Below are positions 27,622 through 36,890 of a stretch of 64,000 bases of DNA, in pieces. A model generated the notes under the pieces. The model saw only the letters and a program-made list of their open reading frames with translations, ran no database searches and was not told the DNA's origin. This DNA comes from Fontibacillus phaseoli (lineage in GTDB: Bacteria; Bacillota; Bacilli; Paenibacillales; Paenibacillaceae). Every line of letters starts with the position of its first letter. Within the stretch, counting starts at the first letter, position 1. The translations under genes were made by a program, and so were the position numbers. The DNA is taken from the NCBI RefSeq assembly GCF_003337355.1, contig NZ_QPJW01000007.1, positions 184,919-248,918 of the forward strand, read 5' to 3'.

Positions 27622-28605
27622 TTACCACGCCAGCTTGTCCCCTTCATCATTTACAAACAAAAGCCTTGCTAAGCAAGCGGTCAAAATGTCCGTAGTTTCG
27701 TTCTTTTGTGCCAACAGCCGGTCCCGGGGCCAAACGCTGTCCCCTCTTTTGAGATCGCCGGAAATGAGCAGCAGCATCCATGAGGAGAATACCGCAGAAA
27801 AACAACAATAGACACGGATGAAATCATCCCGGTCCCATTTGCGTCCATGGTAAGCAGACTGCTTCAAGTAGTAGCCGAGTAGCTTTTCCCGCTCCGATGC
27901 GGGCAAGTTCTTTGGAAATAACGGATGCGACATATCAAGGAGATGGTACAAATCCCAAAATGGGGTGTTCAAATGCATATGCTCCCAGTCGATAATGTAT
28001 AGCCTTCCGTTCGCTCCTCTAGCGTAATTGCCGAGATGCAGGTCGCCATGACTCAATACCCTGGTTCCGAGGTAAGCTTCTCCTTCCGTAAGGCCGTGGA
28101 GAAGCCCATCCAATCCCTCCGCTGATCCGGCCTCCTTCAGTAGCGCGTCAACTTCACCACGTCGTTCCATCAGGGCAACCGAGATTTGCTCCACAGGCGG
28201 CTTATTTCCTTGTCCGGTAAGACCGTTCCAATGCGACTCCGGGAAGGAGTGCCACCAGGCCATCTGCTTCACTACCTCCATAGCCAGCTCCACGCTGTAC
28301 TCATGCCTCAGCCGACCAAGATCTTCGAAAACCAACCAGCCCGCCTCCCCCGCTCCTGTCTCCGAGGACGCCAACAGTTGGGGATAAACCGGCGGAAACA
28401 AATTCAGCACATACCGGTGTATCCATGCTTCACGGTCCATGCTCTCCGCGTTCGTCAGCGGCTTAAAAATATAACTCCGTTCCGGGGAGGGATAGAACCG
28501 TTCCACGATTTTTCCGTTCATCCCTTGATACAGCGGCTCCCTTTTCCAGAGATTTCTTCCGTTTAAAGTCCCATCCGGCAGAACAAAGCTGCTTAAACTT
28601 TCCAC
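27622..28605 (-). CDS. Aminoglycoside-phosphotransferase-fold protein, CotS-like
   Basis: A 327-residue protein with the kinase-like APH fold. The catalytic loop LSHGDLHLGNY and the metal-binding IIDWEH are intact, so phosphotransfer is plausible. The acceptor is unknown; CotS-type spore coat proteins, choline kinases and sugar kinases share this fold. The start is GTG at 28605, eight bases after AAGGGGG; an ATG at 28653 has no ribosome site. It is cotranscribed with the glycosyltransferase downstream. Confidence 0.8.
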   Translation of the reverse strand: MESLSSFVLPDGTLNGRNLWKREPLYQGMNGKIVERFYPSPERSYIFKPLTNAESMDREAWIHRYVLNLFPPVYPQLLASSETGAGEAGWLVFEDLGRLRHEYSVELAMEVVKQMAWWHSFPESHWNGLTGQGNKPPVEQISVALMERRGEVDALLKEAGSAEGLDGLLHGLTEGEAYLGTRVLSHGDLHLGNYARGANGRLYIIDWEHMHLNTPFWDLYHLLDMSHPLFPKNLPASEREKLLGYYLKQSAYHGRKWDRDDFIRVYCCFSAVFSSWMLLLISGDLKRGDSVWPRDRLLAQKNETTDILTACLARLLFVNDEGDKLAW

Positions 28606-28712
28606 AACATGCTCCCCCTTACGATGTATCTGTAGTCTATGAAAGACGCACATACTTCTAAAATTTATTCAGTGTTAGCGTACAAAAGGTTTCAAACGAT
28701 TGTCAAATCGGG

Positions 28713-28739
28713 AAAAGAAATCGAAGTCCTTGCCGATAA
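28713..28739 (+). promoter_or_regulatory. Sigma-D-like promoter for yjfB
   Basis: GCCGATAA at 28732-28739 is a close match to the sigma-D minus-10 element (GCCGATAT). AAAA at 28713-28716 stands for TAAA with the required 15-base spacer. The start codon at 28760 follows 20 bases later. Confidence 0.7.
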
Positions 28740-28759
28740 TAATAAAGGGAGGTGTGAAT

Positions 28760-28939
28760 ATGGATATTGCAGCAGCAGCTACAGTCATGAGCCGGACCGC
28801 TCTTTCTCAAGCCGTGGGAATCCGAGTGCTGAACATGGCTAAAAATCAGGCGGAGGTACAGGGGCAGAATCTGATTCAAATGCTGGAGCAGAGTACTGGG
28901 AACCCCAATCTGGGAAAAAATGTGGATATACGAGTGTAA
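28760..28939 (+). CDS. YjfB-family putative motility protein
   Basis: A 59-residue helical protein beginning MDIAAAATVMSRTAL and ending NPNLGKNVDIRV, with the AEVQGQNLIQML centre typical of the YjfB family found in flagellated Firmicutes. GGGAGG precedes the ATG at good spacing; upstream in-frame starts lack a site. The sigma-D-like promoter directly before it supports coregulation with flagellar or motility genes. The biochemical role is unknown. A terminator follows at once, so the gene is monocistronic. Confidence 0.88.
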   Translation: MDIAAAATVMSRTALSQAVGIRVLNMAKNQAEVQGQNLIQMLEQSTGNPNLGKNVDIRV

Positions 28940-28955
28940 GTAAAAGTATTGCCTG

Positions 28956-28984
28956 CCGCGGGATCTATTTCCGCGGTTTTTTTT
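28956..28984 (+). terminator. Terminator after yjfB
   Basis: CCGCGG / CCGCGG stem with a 9-base loop followed by T8. Confidence 0.9.
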
Positions 28985-28992
28985 CATTGAAA

Positions 28993-29023
28993 AAACTGCC
29001 GATTCGTTGAGGAATCGGCAGTT
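28993..29023 (-). terminator. Terminator after the stalk-repeat gene
   Basis: Perfect 13-base-pair stem AAACTGCCGATTC / GAATCGGCAGTTT with a 5-base loop, A-rich on its left and therefore followed by T on the minus strand. Confidence 0.85.
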
Positions 29024-29086
29024 TCATAGATCAAAGGGAACTTGAATTCCCTATAGCATAAGCAAGCTACTTATCAGACGGGTGCA

Positions 29087-32000
29087 TTAAATTCCGTTGG
29101 TTACTGCAGGATTTACGGCAGCAGTAAACTTTCCGGACAAGCCGTAAAGATTTGGATTGCTGGTATCTGTAGGAATCGACAGGATATAGAGGTCATATGC
29201 GGAATCCGCTGTACTAAGCGGATTGCCTAAAGTGTCCACTGAGATAATTCCATTCCCCTGCCCTTTGTCTACCTTCACGAAATTTCTATTTGAATAAGCA
29301 TTGACTGCCGCACTCAAATCCATGATTGTCCCTTCCTTCACCACGATGAGCGCATAAGAAGTAGCAACATTAGCGGTATCCGCCGGCTCATTAAAATTGA
29401 CGCGAATCTCAGTGTTGGATACAGCCGTTGCAGTTGCATTGGCTACTGTTGCTGCCGCTACAGGTGCTTGGGGAGCCGGATTAATCTTAAATTGATTAGA
29501 CATGGCCATTGCACCTTGACCGGATCGGGCTACGGACAAAACAATCAGTCTATATGGAGTGTCGGCGGTAACCGTTCTTCCGAAATAGTCTTTCGTATCT
29601 TGTACAGGAACATTATTAGCGTGGTCCCCTCCACTTGCAACCGTAGTAAAACTCTGGGCCGAATTGGCATCCGCCAGTGTGAAATTAGCCGCATCAGATG
29701 CAGGGACCACTAAAATACGGTACTCCAAAATATTTGACTCATTGGCCGGTTTTTTGAAGCTGACTTTGATGTCACTGGCTGTTCCTGTATTGCCATTAAT
29801 AACAAGTGACAATCCGCTGACCGCCTGCACTGTCGAGCCGTCAGACAACGTAATCTCAGCAGCGGAAGACAGGGCGTAATTCCCGCTATAATTGTTATTG
29901 GCTACCGAGAGAACATACACCCGGTACTTGGTTCCGTTCTGGATCAAATGACCGTCAATGTCTCTGGCATTTGCGCCTAGCGTTTGAGTCAGCGTATTTC
30001 CGGCCTTATATACTGTAGTAAAGTATCCGCTCGCACTCGCCTTAGCCAAGTCGAGCGTGGTCGTTGCCTTTGCTACGATAACCCGGTAATGATTAATATT
30101 CGATTCATCCGATGCCCGGTTAAAGGTGACTTGCAGATCACGACCATCGCCGGAGTCGCTGATATCGTTCAGTACAGGAGTCGAAGTGGCGCCTACGCCG
30201 TAGTTGTTCCCCAGCGCAATTTGCGACGATTCACGGGACAACGTATTGTCTCCTGCATAACTTCCTCTGCCGACGGACAGAACGAATACGCGATAGCTGA
30301 CTCCGTTGCGGATCAGATCTCCATCGACATCTCTTGTGCTGCTGGATAGGACTTTGCTGAAATTGCCTCCTGTATTCACCTGCGTATAATTTCTGCTATC
30401 TACATCATTGGCCTTGGCTAGCGTAAAGCTGCCGGATTTGGAAGCTTTCACCACCAAAATGCGGTAGTAACTGATATTGGACTCATCGGACGCCCTGTCA
30501 AAAGAAACCAGCAGATCACGACCGTCATTATAATCATTTACGTCGCTAATATACAAATTCGAGATGGAGCCCACACTGTAATTATTCAACAAGGTGATGG
30601 CGCTGGATGCGGAGGACAATGCGTTATTGCCCGTATTGCTTCCATTACCGATCGACATGACGAAGACGCGGTAGCTGACTCCGTTACGGATCAGGGCACC
30701 ATCGACATCTCTTGATGTTGAGGACAAAGTTTGGTTTTGGTTATACCCCGTCTTGTTGAACTCGGTGTAATTAGAGTTGGATACAGCATTCGCCCGGGCC
30801 AGTGTAAAGTTCGAATAATCATTCGCCTTGACTACAAAGATCCGATAGCCCGATATTTTTGATTCATCAGAGATTTTGGTGAAGCTGACCCGCAGATCCC
30901 GGCCATCCCCGTTATCGTTTCTATCTTCAACCTGTGTAATAATAGGCGCTGCTACAGTTCCAACGCCCAGCGTGATGGCCGAAGATGCGGAAGATAGCTT
31001 GTTGGACGCGCTCGTATTGCTCACGGAGAGAACGAACGCGGTGTAAGAAACGTTGTTTTTGATTAGGTCGCCGGAAGTATCCCGCGAAGAAGAGCTTAGC
31101 GTTCCTGTCAAAGTGGTATTACTTCCTGTCGATTTGTTCACAGTCGTGTAATATTGGTTGGTATTGGCCGCAGCCAGATTAAAGCTGCCCGCATCTTTGG
31201 TCTTCACGATGAAAACACGGTAGCCCGAAATATCACTCTCCGCCGATGCACGAGTGAAGCTCACGGACAAATCGCGGCCGTCCGTGTAGTCGCTGATATC
31301 ATTAGATCTTACATTCGTTGCCGCAGCTACGGAAACTCCCGTATCCAGGGTGAGCTTGGAAGAGGCATTGGACAATGCGTTGCCCGCATTGTTTCTTCCG
31401 ACAGCCAATACATAACCCACATAGGATTGATTGGACTGAATAAGCGCTCCGTCCACGTCTCTTGTTCCCGAAGACATCGTGATGGCCGGATCGGAACCGT
31501 TTGGCCGTACCGTCGAATAATTGGAAGAAGTTACCCTCAGAGCCGAGGCCAGATTAAAGTTAGAGGCGTTCGCCGCCTTCACGATCAGAATACGGTAATG
31601 GTCCACCAACGATTCGTTGGAGGAGCGCGAGAAGCTAACCTCCAGATCGCGTCCGTCTCCTGCATTGCCTACATCACGCAAGGTGACGTAAGATACCGGA
31701 TACAGCGTACCCGGCTGTTCTGTGGAGCTTCCGGTAACGATCGAAACCATCTTCGTCCTGGAGTTCCAGTTGACGGCCTCGCCGAGTGCCTCGCTGACAA
31801 AGCGGACCGGCACCATCGTTCTGCCCTTGATCGCCTGGGCCGGAACATCGAGCGACACCGTCTCGTTATTGATTGTCGCCGTTTTTGATTTGAGCTTTAA
31901 AACTACAGTTGTATTATTTTTGGTCGCAGTCACGGTTTGTGTCCACTGGTTCCAATCTACCGTGGCGTCCAATGCTTCAAAGATCGCGCGGAGCGGCAAA

Positions 32001-32155
32001 AGCACCCGTCCTTTAACAGACACCGGGGCCTGATCTGTAGCCAGTTTGTTGCCATCAATATACACGCTGATAGGCGTAGCGGCTTCCGCTGTATTTTGCA
32101 GCAGCATAGGCACGACCAGAATCGCTGCTAAAAGCATAGTCCATATTTTCCTCAC
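29087..32155 (-). CDS. Secreted protein: stalk (copper amine oxidase N-like) domain plus seven repeats
   Basis: A 1022-residue secreted protein. A signal peptide (about 1-25, ending AEA) is followed by the copper-amine-oxidase N-terminal-like domain (about 28-140, a two-fold repeat with GRVLLPLRAIFEALDATVDW and GRTMVPVRFVSEALGEAVNW). This domain is common on Paenibacillus surface proteins and is not itself an oxidase. Seven tandem modules of about 115-125 residues follow, each with DGRDLxVSFxRxSxES early and RDVDGxLIxNxxSYxxxVLSV late; the last two are diverged. They look like fibronectin-type beta sandwiches. The start is GTG at 32155, eight bases after GGGAGG. It is probably an adhesin or wall-bound scaffold; no catalytic motif is seen. 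Confidence 0.85.
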   Translation of the reverse strand: MRKIWTMLLAAILVVPMLLQNTAEAATPISVYIDGNKLATDQAPVSVKGRVLLPLRAIFEALDATVDWNQWTQTVTATKNNTTVVLKLKSKTATINNETVSLDVPAQAIKGRTMVPVRFVSEALGEAVNWNSRTKMVSIVTGSSTEQPGTLYPVSYVTLRDVGNAGDGRDLEVSFSRSSNESLVDHYRILIVKAANASNFNLASALRVTSSNYSTVRPNGSDPAITMSSGTRDVDGALIQSNQSYVGYVLAVGRNNAGNALSNASSKLTLDTGVSVAAATNVRSNDISDYTDGRDLSVSFTRASAESDISGYRVFIVKTKDAGSFNLAAANTNQYYTTVNKSTGSNTTLTGTLSSSSRDTSGDLIKNNVSYTAFVLSVSNTSASNKLSSASSAITLGVGTVAAPIITQVEDRNDNGDGRDLRVSFTKISDESKISGYRIFVVKANDYSNFTLARANAVSNSNYTEFNKTGYNQNQTLSSTSRDVDGALIRNGVSYRVFVMSIGNGSNTGNNALSSASSAITLLNNYSVGSISNLYISDVNDYNDGRDLLVSFDRASDESNISYYRILVVKASKSGSFTLAKANDVDSRNYTQVNTGGNFSKVLSSSTRDVDGDLIRNGVSYRVFVLSVGRGSYAGDNTLSRESSQIALGNNYGVGATSTPVLNDISDSGDGRDLQVTFNRASDESNINHYRVIVAKATTTLDLAKASASGYFTTVYKAGNTLTQTLGANARDIDGHLIQNGTKYRVYVLSVANNNYSGNYALSSAAEITLSDGSTVQAVSGLSLVINGNTGTASDIKVSFKKPANESNILEYRILVVPASDAANFTLADANSAQSFTTVASGGDHANNVPVQDTKDYFGRTVTADTPYRLIVLSVARSGQGAMAMSNQFKINPAPQAPVAAATVANATATAVSNTEIRVNFNEPADTANVATSYALIVVKEGTIMDLSAAVNAYSNRNFVKVDKGQGNGIISVDTLGNPLSTADSAYDLYILSIPTDTSNPNLYGLSGKFTAAVNPAVTNGI

Positions 32156-32370
32156 AGTTTCATCCTCCCTCAATTTAAACAAAGCATAATTTTCTTATGA
32201 CTATATGACGCGTCGGAGCTGATAAAAGTTTCTGCAATTTAGCATCCTAACAAAAATTACCCATCGCCAAAATTTTAGAACCCGAAAACTGAAACTAACT
32301 AGGTTGCCGAGCCGTAATACTTGTAGAAGGATAGCTACATAACTCCGACAATGAAAGAGGTTTCTTCTAT

Positions 32371-32787
32371 ATGAATATAAAAAAGATCGTCATCGTAGGC
32401 ACCATGGCTTGCGTAATTACAGTGATCCCCGGCATTTCCGGCCATACTTCAAGCAAAGCCTATGCCGCCGTTTTTCCGGCGATGCTGTCCCATCTGGACA
32501 AATCGAAGGAAACCGGAAAGGACCGATTTATCGATTCCCTCGGCTTATCTGACGAGGGGGTATTGTATGACTCCTTGCTGGAAGGGCAGTCGCTGGCGGA
32601 CATTGCGAAATCCAATGATAAGGAAGTAAACTCTGTCATCCAACTGCAGACGGAGCAACTCCAACAACAGTTGACCCAGCGTTTCGCAACAGGCCAGTTG
32701 AATGAAACAGCCTACAGGCTGCAAATGGAAGAAGCGCCGGGGATAATTAAAGATAGCGTTTATCAAACGTATCGCATTTTAGGATAG
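32371..32787 (+). CDS. Small secreted protein, function unknown
   Basis: A 138-residue protein with an N-terminal signal peptide (about 1-33, ending AYAA). The mature part is helical; a central SLADIAKSNDKEVNSVIQLQ resembles short helix-turn modules found, often repeated, in secreted Paenibacillus proteins, here present once. No catalytic residues are evident. AAAGAGG lies ten bases before the ATG. It diverges from the stalk-repeat gene and is followed by its own terminator. Confidence 0.75.
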   Translation: MNIKKIVIVGTMACVITVIPGISGHTSSKAYAAVFPAMLSHLDKSKETGKDRFIDSLGLSDEGVLYDSLLEGQSLADIAKSNDKEVNSVIQLQTEQLQQQLTQRFATGQLNETAYRLQMEEAPGIIKDSVYQTYRILG

Positions 32788-32807
32788 ATCCGATCTCTCC
32801 ATTCCTG

Positions 32808-32856
32808 AAAAAGGGCTGTTCCCAAGTCATCCGTAGATGAGGGAGCAGCCCTTTAA
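32808..32856 (+). terminator. Bidirectional terminator
   Basis: AAAGGGCTGTTCCC pairs with GGGAGCAGCCCTTT, between the convergent small secreted protein and LTA-synthase-like genes. Confidence 0.85.
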
Positions 32857-32895
32857 ATTTTGCGCGGCCTGAGCCGGTGACAAGTCCCAATCGTC

Positions 32896-34827
32896 CTAAT
32901 GCCGCTTCGGCAGCAGTTTAACGTACTCGTCCGAAAGCTTCATCAACTGTGTCACGTATTCATAATCGCTGCGGTATCCGGAAATATCCGGTACAGGCTC
33001 CAAGGTTTCCAGCGATATCGCCTTGCCATCGTCGAATCCCTGACCGGGCACGAACATGACCTCATTGTTGAAAAAAGAGCCTGTCGGCAAATAGTACCGC
33101 ATCCCGGCCACATTTCGGTCGATATTCAGCAAATCCTGCCCAAACGCGGTGAACTTATCTTCCTTTAGGGACACCCCGAGCAGGTTAGCCATCGTCGGCA
33201 TCATATCGACCTGGCCACCGGTCACCTTCGGAACAAGGCCCAGTTCTTGTCCCGGAATGTGAAGCAGGAACGGAATATTGAACCGGCTAATCTGGTCGTC
33301 ATAGGCAATTCCGAGCTTCTCCCGGATTTCGTCCGCTCCCGTTTCGCTCGGCTGGATTCCGAAGTGGTCGCCGTAAATCGCCAGCATCGTGTTATCCCAC
33401 ATGCCGGCTTCCTTCAACTGCTCAATCAACTTCCCGATGGCATAGTCCGTGTAATTTACGGCAGTAATGTAATTGCCCAGATTCGTGCCTTTCAGGTCTT
33501 CGGGGAGTTGGATTTGCACCTTGTCTTCCGGGACTACGAACGGGGAATGGCTGGAAGTTGTGACAAACTGGGCGTAAAATGGCTGGCCCTCGCTCTCCAA
33601 TTCGGTTAATCTCTCTATCCCGACCCGGTACATTTCCTCATCCGACGCCCCGAAATCATTGAAATGATCATTCTTAAAGGACGGCTTGTCATAATATTTA
33701 TCAAAATTCAAGGCCGGGTACAGCTTATTACGATCCCAAAAAGTTACCGTATTAATATGAAAAGTGTTGGCCACATATCCATGCTGCTGCAGCAGGCGCG
33801 GCAAGCTTGGAATCTCACGGCTTCCATACCCTTTGGACATAGCTACCGCCGCCGTCGGATAGATCGACGTGTTGGACATGAACTCCGCATCCGAGGTATT
33901 GCCTGGACCGATTTGCTGGAAAATATGCGGGAAATAAACTCCGCTCTTAGCCAGACTGTTCAGAACCGGGGTCACCTCCTGGCCCTCCAGCTTCAGGTTG
34001 ATCGGAAAGTTCTGAAAGGATTCCATCTGGATGACGATTAAATTCATCCCCCGTGCAGCTCCAAAATACTTCGGGCTATTCCCTTTACTGCCGTTGTCGT
34101 CCCCTGCCGTCCCGCGATACGGATACCCGGCCTGCAAATTCTCGACTTTGGCGATGGTCTCCTGGATATTGCCCTCCGCGATCATCCGCTCTTCCTCCCG
34201 GTTGCGAAGGGCGGCATCCGCTTGAAAATTCACGAAACCGATTTTTTCCGCGCGAACCAGCTCGTTATCGATTTTTTTGCCGGAACGGACAATCAGCCCG
34301 GATACGACTACGCCGATGATCAACACACTGACCATTCCAACTTTCCAGCCGAAGCCGGAACGGACGGGGCTGCGGGTACTTGTACGGAAGCTGAGGCTTC
34401 TGCTACGGCGTCGTTGCCGGATCATGTGAATAATGCCATTAGCAGCAAGCAGTACAAAATCGGAGAAAAACAAAAATTGTTCCGGACGGATCAGCGCGTT
34501 TACACTGGCCCGGATCTGCGGCACCTGATTTAGCTCGCTCAGCACCGCATAGGTGGGAACCGTTCCGAAATGTGCATAGTACAGAGTCGCTGCAAACAGC
34601 ATAAATGAATAAATGAAGTTAAAGCTCCAATAGACTGGTCCTTTTCTTTTTACAGGAAAAATTAAATCTACTAGGCAAAGAATGGCCAGCATGGATATCG
34701 CTTCGGATAGCAAGCCTTGCAAGTGAATTCCCTCGTAGAAGAAAAAGCGCATCAGCCCGATTTTTAACAACAACAGCATGAAAATGAATATAAACTTTCC
34801 CTGATTCGATGAAAGCTGACTCCTCAT
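32896..34827 (-). CDS. LTA synthase family sulfatase-fold membrane enzyme
   Basis: A 643-residue membrane enzyme like lipoteichoic acid synthases, which transfer glycerol phosphate from phosphatidylglycerol onto a growing polymer outside the membrane. Four or five helices fill residues 10-200. The extracellular sulfatase-like domain has the metal-binding glutamate in LIVIQMESFQ, the catalytic threonine in GPGNTSDAEFMSNTS, and the metal-binding YGDHFG. The start is uncertain: the ATG at 34827 has GAAGAG 12 bases upstream, while a TTG at 34839 is too close to it. It lies 28 bases after a LacI-type regulator gene and is probably cotranscribed with it. Confidence 0.9.
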   Translation of the reverse strand: MRSQLSSNQGKFIFIFMLLLLKIGLMRFFFYEGIHLQGLLSEAISMLAILCLVDLIFPVKRKGPVYWSFNFIYSFMLFAATLYYAHFGTVPTYAVLSELNQVPQIRASVNALIRPEQFLFFSDFVLLAANGIIHMIRQRRRSRSLSFRTSTRSPVRSGFGWKVGMVSVLIIGVVVSGLIVRSGKKIDNELVRAEKIGFVNFQADAALRNREEERMIAEGNIQETIAKVENLQAGYPYRGTAGDDNGSKGNSPKYFGAARGMNLIVIQMESFQNFPINLKLEGQEVTPVLNSLAKSGVYFPHIFQQIGPGNTSDAEFMSNTSIYPTAAVAMSKGYGSREIPSLPRLLQQHGYVANTFHINTVTFWDRNKLYPALNFDKYYDKPSFKNDHFNDFGASDEEMYRVGIERLTELESEGQPFYAQFVTTSSHSPFVVPEDKVQIQLPEDLKGTNLGNYITAVNYTDYAIGKLIEQLKEAGMWDNTMLAIYGDHFGIQPSETGADEIREKLGIAYDDQISRFNIPFLLHIPGQELGLVPKVTGGQVDMMPTMANLLGVSLKEDKFTAFGQDLLNIDRNVAGMRYYLPTGSFFNNEVMFVPGQGFDDGKAISLETLEPVPDISGYRSDYEYVTQLMKLSDEYVKLLPKRH

Positions 34828-34855
34828 TGCTTTATTCAACTCTTCTCTAATGATT

Positions 34856-35869
34856 TTACTGATTTTCCCCGCAAATACCGCATGATCCGCGGATTATGAA
34901 CTCTGTAGGAACCACAAGCATCGGGGGTGCAACTTGGGGCGTGCGGATCATTTGATCCAACTGCTGAATCGCCTGCCGTCCGATGGTCTTGAAATCTTGC
35001 CGAACTGTTGTCAGAGGAGGCTGCATATACCTCGAAATCTCAATATCATCGAACCCGATCACCGAAACATCTTCGGGCACCGATAATCCGGACTCCGCCA
35101 CAGCTTCCATTACCCCCGCCGCGCTCATATCCGAGCTGCATATCACGGCTGTCGGGGGCTCTGGGGATTGTAGAAACTGCTTCATCGCCAAATACCCGCT
35201 GTCTCTCGTGAAATCTCCAAAGTAAATATATTCGGACCGGTAAGGCAAATCCGCCTCCTGAATTCCCTGACGGTATCCTTCAAACCGCAGCTTACCTACA
35301 TAGGAATCAAGATATCCGGCCACGAACGCAATTTTTCGGTGCTTCAACCCAGTAAGATAGTGCACGGACTGTTTGATGCTATCCATGTTATCCGAAGTAA
35401 TATAACCCGCCCGAACTCCGAGCAGGTCCAAATCGATGAACACAGTCGGAATTTCGGACTGGAGCATTTCCTTAAAATTGAGATCATTCCGTTGAAAGCC
35501 GAAGATCAGCACCCCGTCCACATTCCTGCTCCTGCAATGACGCACCAGACTATAATCCGGATTCCAATCGATTTGAGCCAAGTAGATCAGATCATAACCC
35601 GACTCTTTCAGCGGTCCTTCCAACCCGGCAAGGAGCTGCACAAAAAACGGATGCGATAATCCAGTCGTCAAAAAAAGCCCCAAGGTCTGCGTACTGCCTT
35701 TGACGAGCCCCCGTGCCGTAGAGTTCGGAACGAACTGCTCTTCCTGAACGACCCGCATGACGCGTTCTTTCGTTTTAGCACTTACATTGGGATAATTATT
35801 GATGACCTTGGAGACGGTCGAAACCGAAACCCCGGCCGATTTAGCTATGTCGCGAATATTCCGAACCAT
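34856..35869 (-). CDS. LacI-family transcription regulator
   Basis: A 337-residue regulator with an N-terminal LacI helix-turn-helix (NIRDIAKSAGVSVSTVSKVI, residues 3-22, then the NYPNVSAKTKERV hinge) and a periplasmic-binding-protein-like effector domain (SDMSAAGVMEAVAESGLSVPEDVSVIGFDD). The ligand is probably a sugar or sugar phosphate. AAGGTGG precedes the start. The LTA-synthase-like gene follows in the same direction; no sugar catabolic gene is adjacent, so its targets may lie elsewhere in the genome. Confidence 0.92.
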   Translation of the reverse strand: MVRNIRDIAKSAGVSVSTVSKVINNYPNVSAKTKERVMRVVQEEQFVPNSTARGLVKGSTQTLGLFLTTGLSHPFFVQLLAGLEGPLKESGYDLIYLAQIDWNPDYSLVRHCRSRNVDGVLIFGFQRNDLNFKEMLQSEIPTVFIDLDLLGVRAGYITSDNMDSIKQSVHYLTGLKHRKIAFVAGYLDSYVGKLRFEGYRQGIQEADLPYRSEYIYFGDFTRDSGYLAMKQFLQSPEPPTAVICSSDMSAAGVMEAVAESGLSVPEDVSVIGFDDIEISRYMQPPLTTVRQDFKTIGRQAIQQLDQMIRTPQVAPPMLVVPTEFIIRGSCGICGENQ

Positions 35870-36140
35870 GGCCCACCTTACTTCTAAACCATATTTTGAA
35901 TCTATTCAAGAATACCCCGTTTCCCCCGGTGATGCAATGCGGACGAAGGGATGCCGGAACGCGCCACTGCCGCCTCCCAACCTATTTGCAGACCAAAAAA
36001 AGCAGAATAGTCCCTTATGAACATGCTATTTAAGGAAGCTCTCAATGGGATTAAGTAGTAACGATCTTTGGCAAACTACCGGGATTACCAAGTAAGAAAG
36101 GAAAGAAGTCCGCCTGATCCAATTGTTCATTCATCACATT

Positions 36141-36335
36141 TCATAAATAAACCAAATGGAGTATAAAATTCGTATTCTCCCTTACTCTTACACGGTATTT
36201 GATTACTTTTTCCTTCCCGTAAAGCGCGGTATTGTAGTGTTCACATAGCCTCTAACGAAACGGATTGAAGAACGTCCAATACACATTCGTAAAGTCCACT
36301 ACTACACGGTCAATTGATACCTTCGCACCTTTCAT
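36141..36335 (-). pseudogene. Broken gene remnant with in-frame stop
   Basis: Starting at an ATG at 36335 behind the good ribosome site GGTGGGGG, the frame reads 27 residues including VSIDRVVVDFTNVYWTFFNP, meets a TAG, then continues in the same frame for 36 residues including HYNTALYGKEKVIKYRVRV before a TGA. The composition and continuity across the stop suggest a decayed gene, perhaps the N-terminus of a mobile-element replication or mobilisation protein. That identity is a guess from general appearance. Confidence 0.45.
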
Positions 36336-36462
36336 GTTCAGCCCCCACCGGAAATTTTATAACGAATTTCCGTCTATATTTAGAGGGCAAGGTGGCTAGC
36401 CTTCACGTTGCCTTACCTGTATGTGTTGACTGGCACGTTACAAGATTATCTTTACAGCGTAA
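36310..36462 (-). pseudogene. Second broken frame overlapping the first
   Basis: A 51-codon frame with one internal TGA that reads CQSTHTGKAT, stop, RLATLPSKYRRKFVIKFPVG. It ends 26 bases inside the next remnant, the type of overlap seen between cotranscribed genes. I do not recognise it. It supports the view that a small operon decayed here. Confidence 0.35.
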
Positions 36463-36847
36463 TCATCGCTTTTTATATCCAGATCGTTGCGGAGTAAATA
36501 AAAATTATTAACAGCTTCTATACCCTTGGTAGTCGCTCTACGTTAGCAAAATGATGTTATGCGTTTATCAAAATAAACAAACCGCCCATGGCGGTTAGCT
36601 ACAGATTCAAATTATTTTGGAAAAACCGTGAGAAAACAAAGGTAAGGTTTTTGAATCCAAATACGATGGTATCTGATAATTAGGGAGGTAATATGAAAGG
36701 AGAAGCTTGTTCAGGTAGTACCATTTAACGCTTCGACGAGTACGTACATTCAAATTCAGAAGAATTTCATATAGGGCTAATGAGGGTAAAGCTTAGTTCA
36801 AGACAGCCGCCCGATTCATTCGGCACTGGGTATGTCCTAAGTTTCAT

Positions 36848-36890
36848 GATGAGAACAAAAAGAAACCCATCAAAATAATTTTGATGGGCG
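36848..36890 (-). terminator. Terminator after the immunity-candidate gene
   Basis: Perfect palindrome with arms CCCATCAAAAT / ATTTTGATGGG (36866-36888), followed on the minus strand by a T-rich run, 18 bases past the stop codon. Confidence 0.85.

Noticed and set aside
29087..31700. Regular repeats that could suggest a CRISPR array
   Set aside because: The units are about 360 bases, coding and in frame, so they are protein modules.
36314..36511. Plus-strand frame of 65 codons in the gene-poor region
   Set aside because: No ribosome site; the minus-strand frames across it look more protein-like.
36693..36728. An 11-codon frame with a good AGGGAGG site
   Set aside because: Too short to support as a gene; it may be a chance match in a decayed region.
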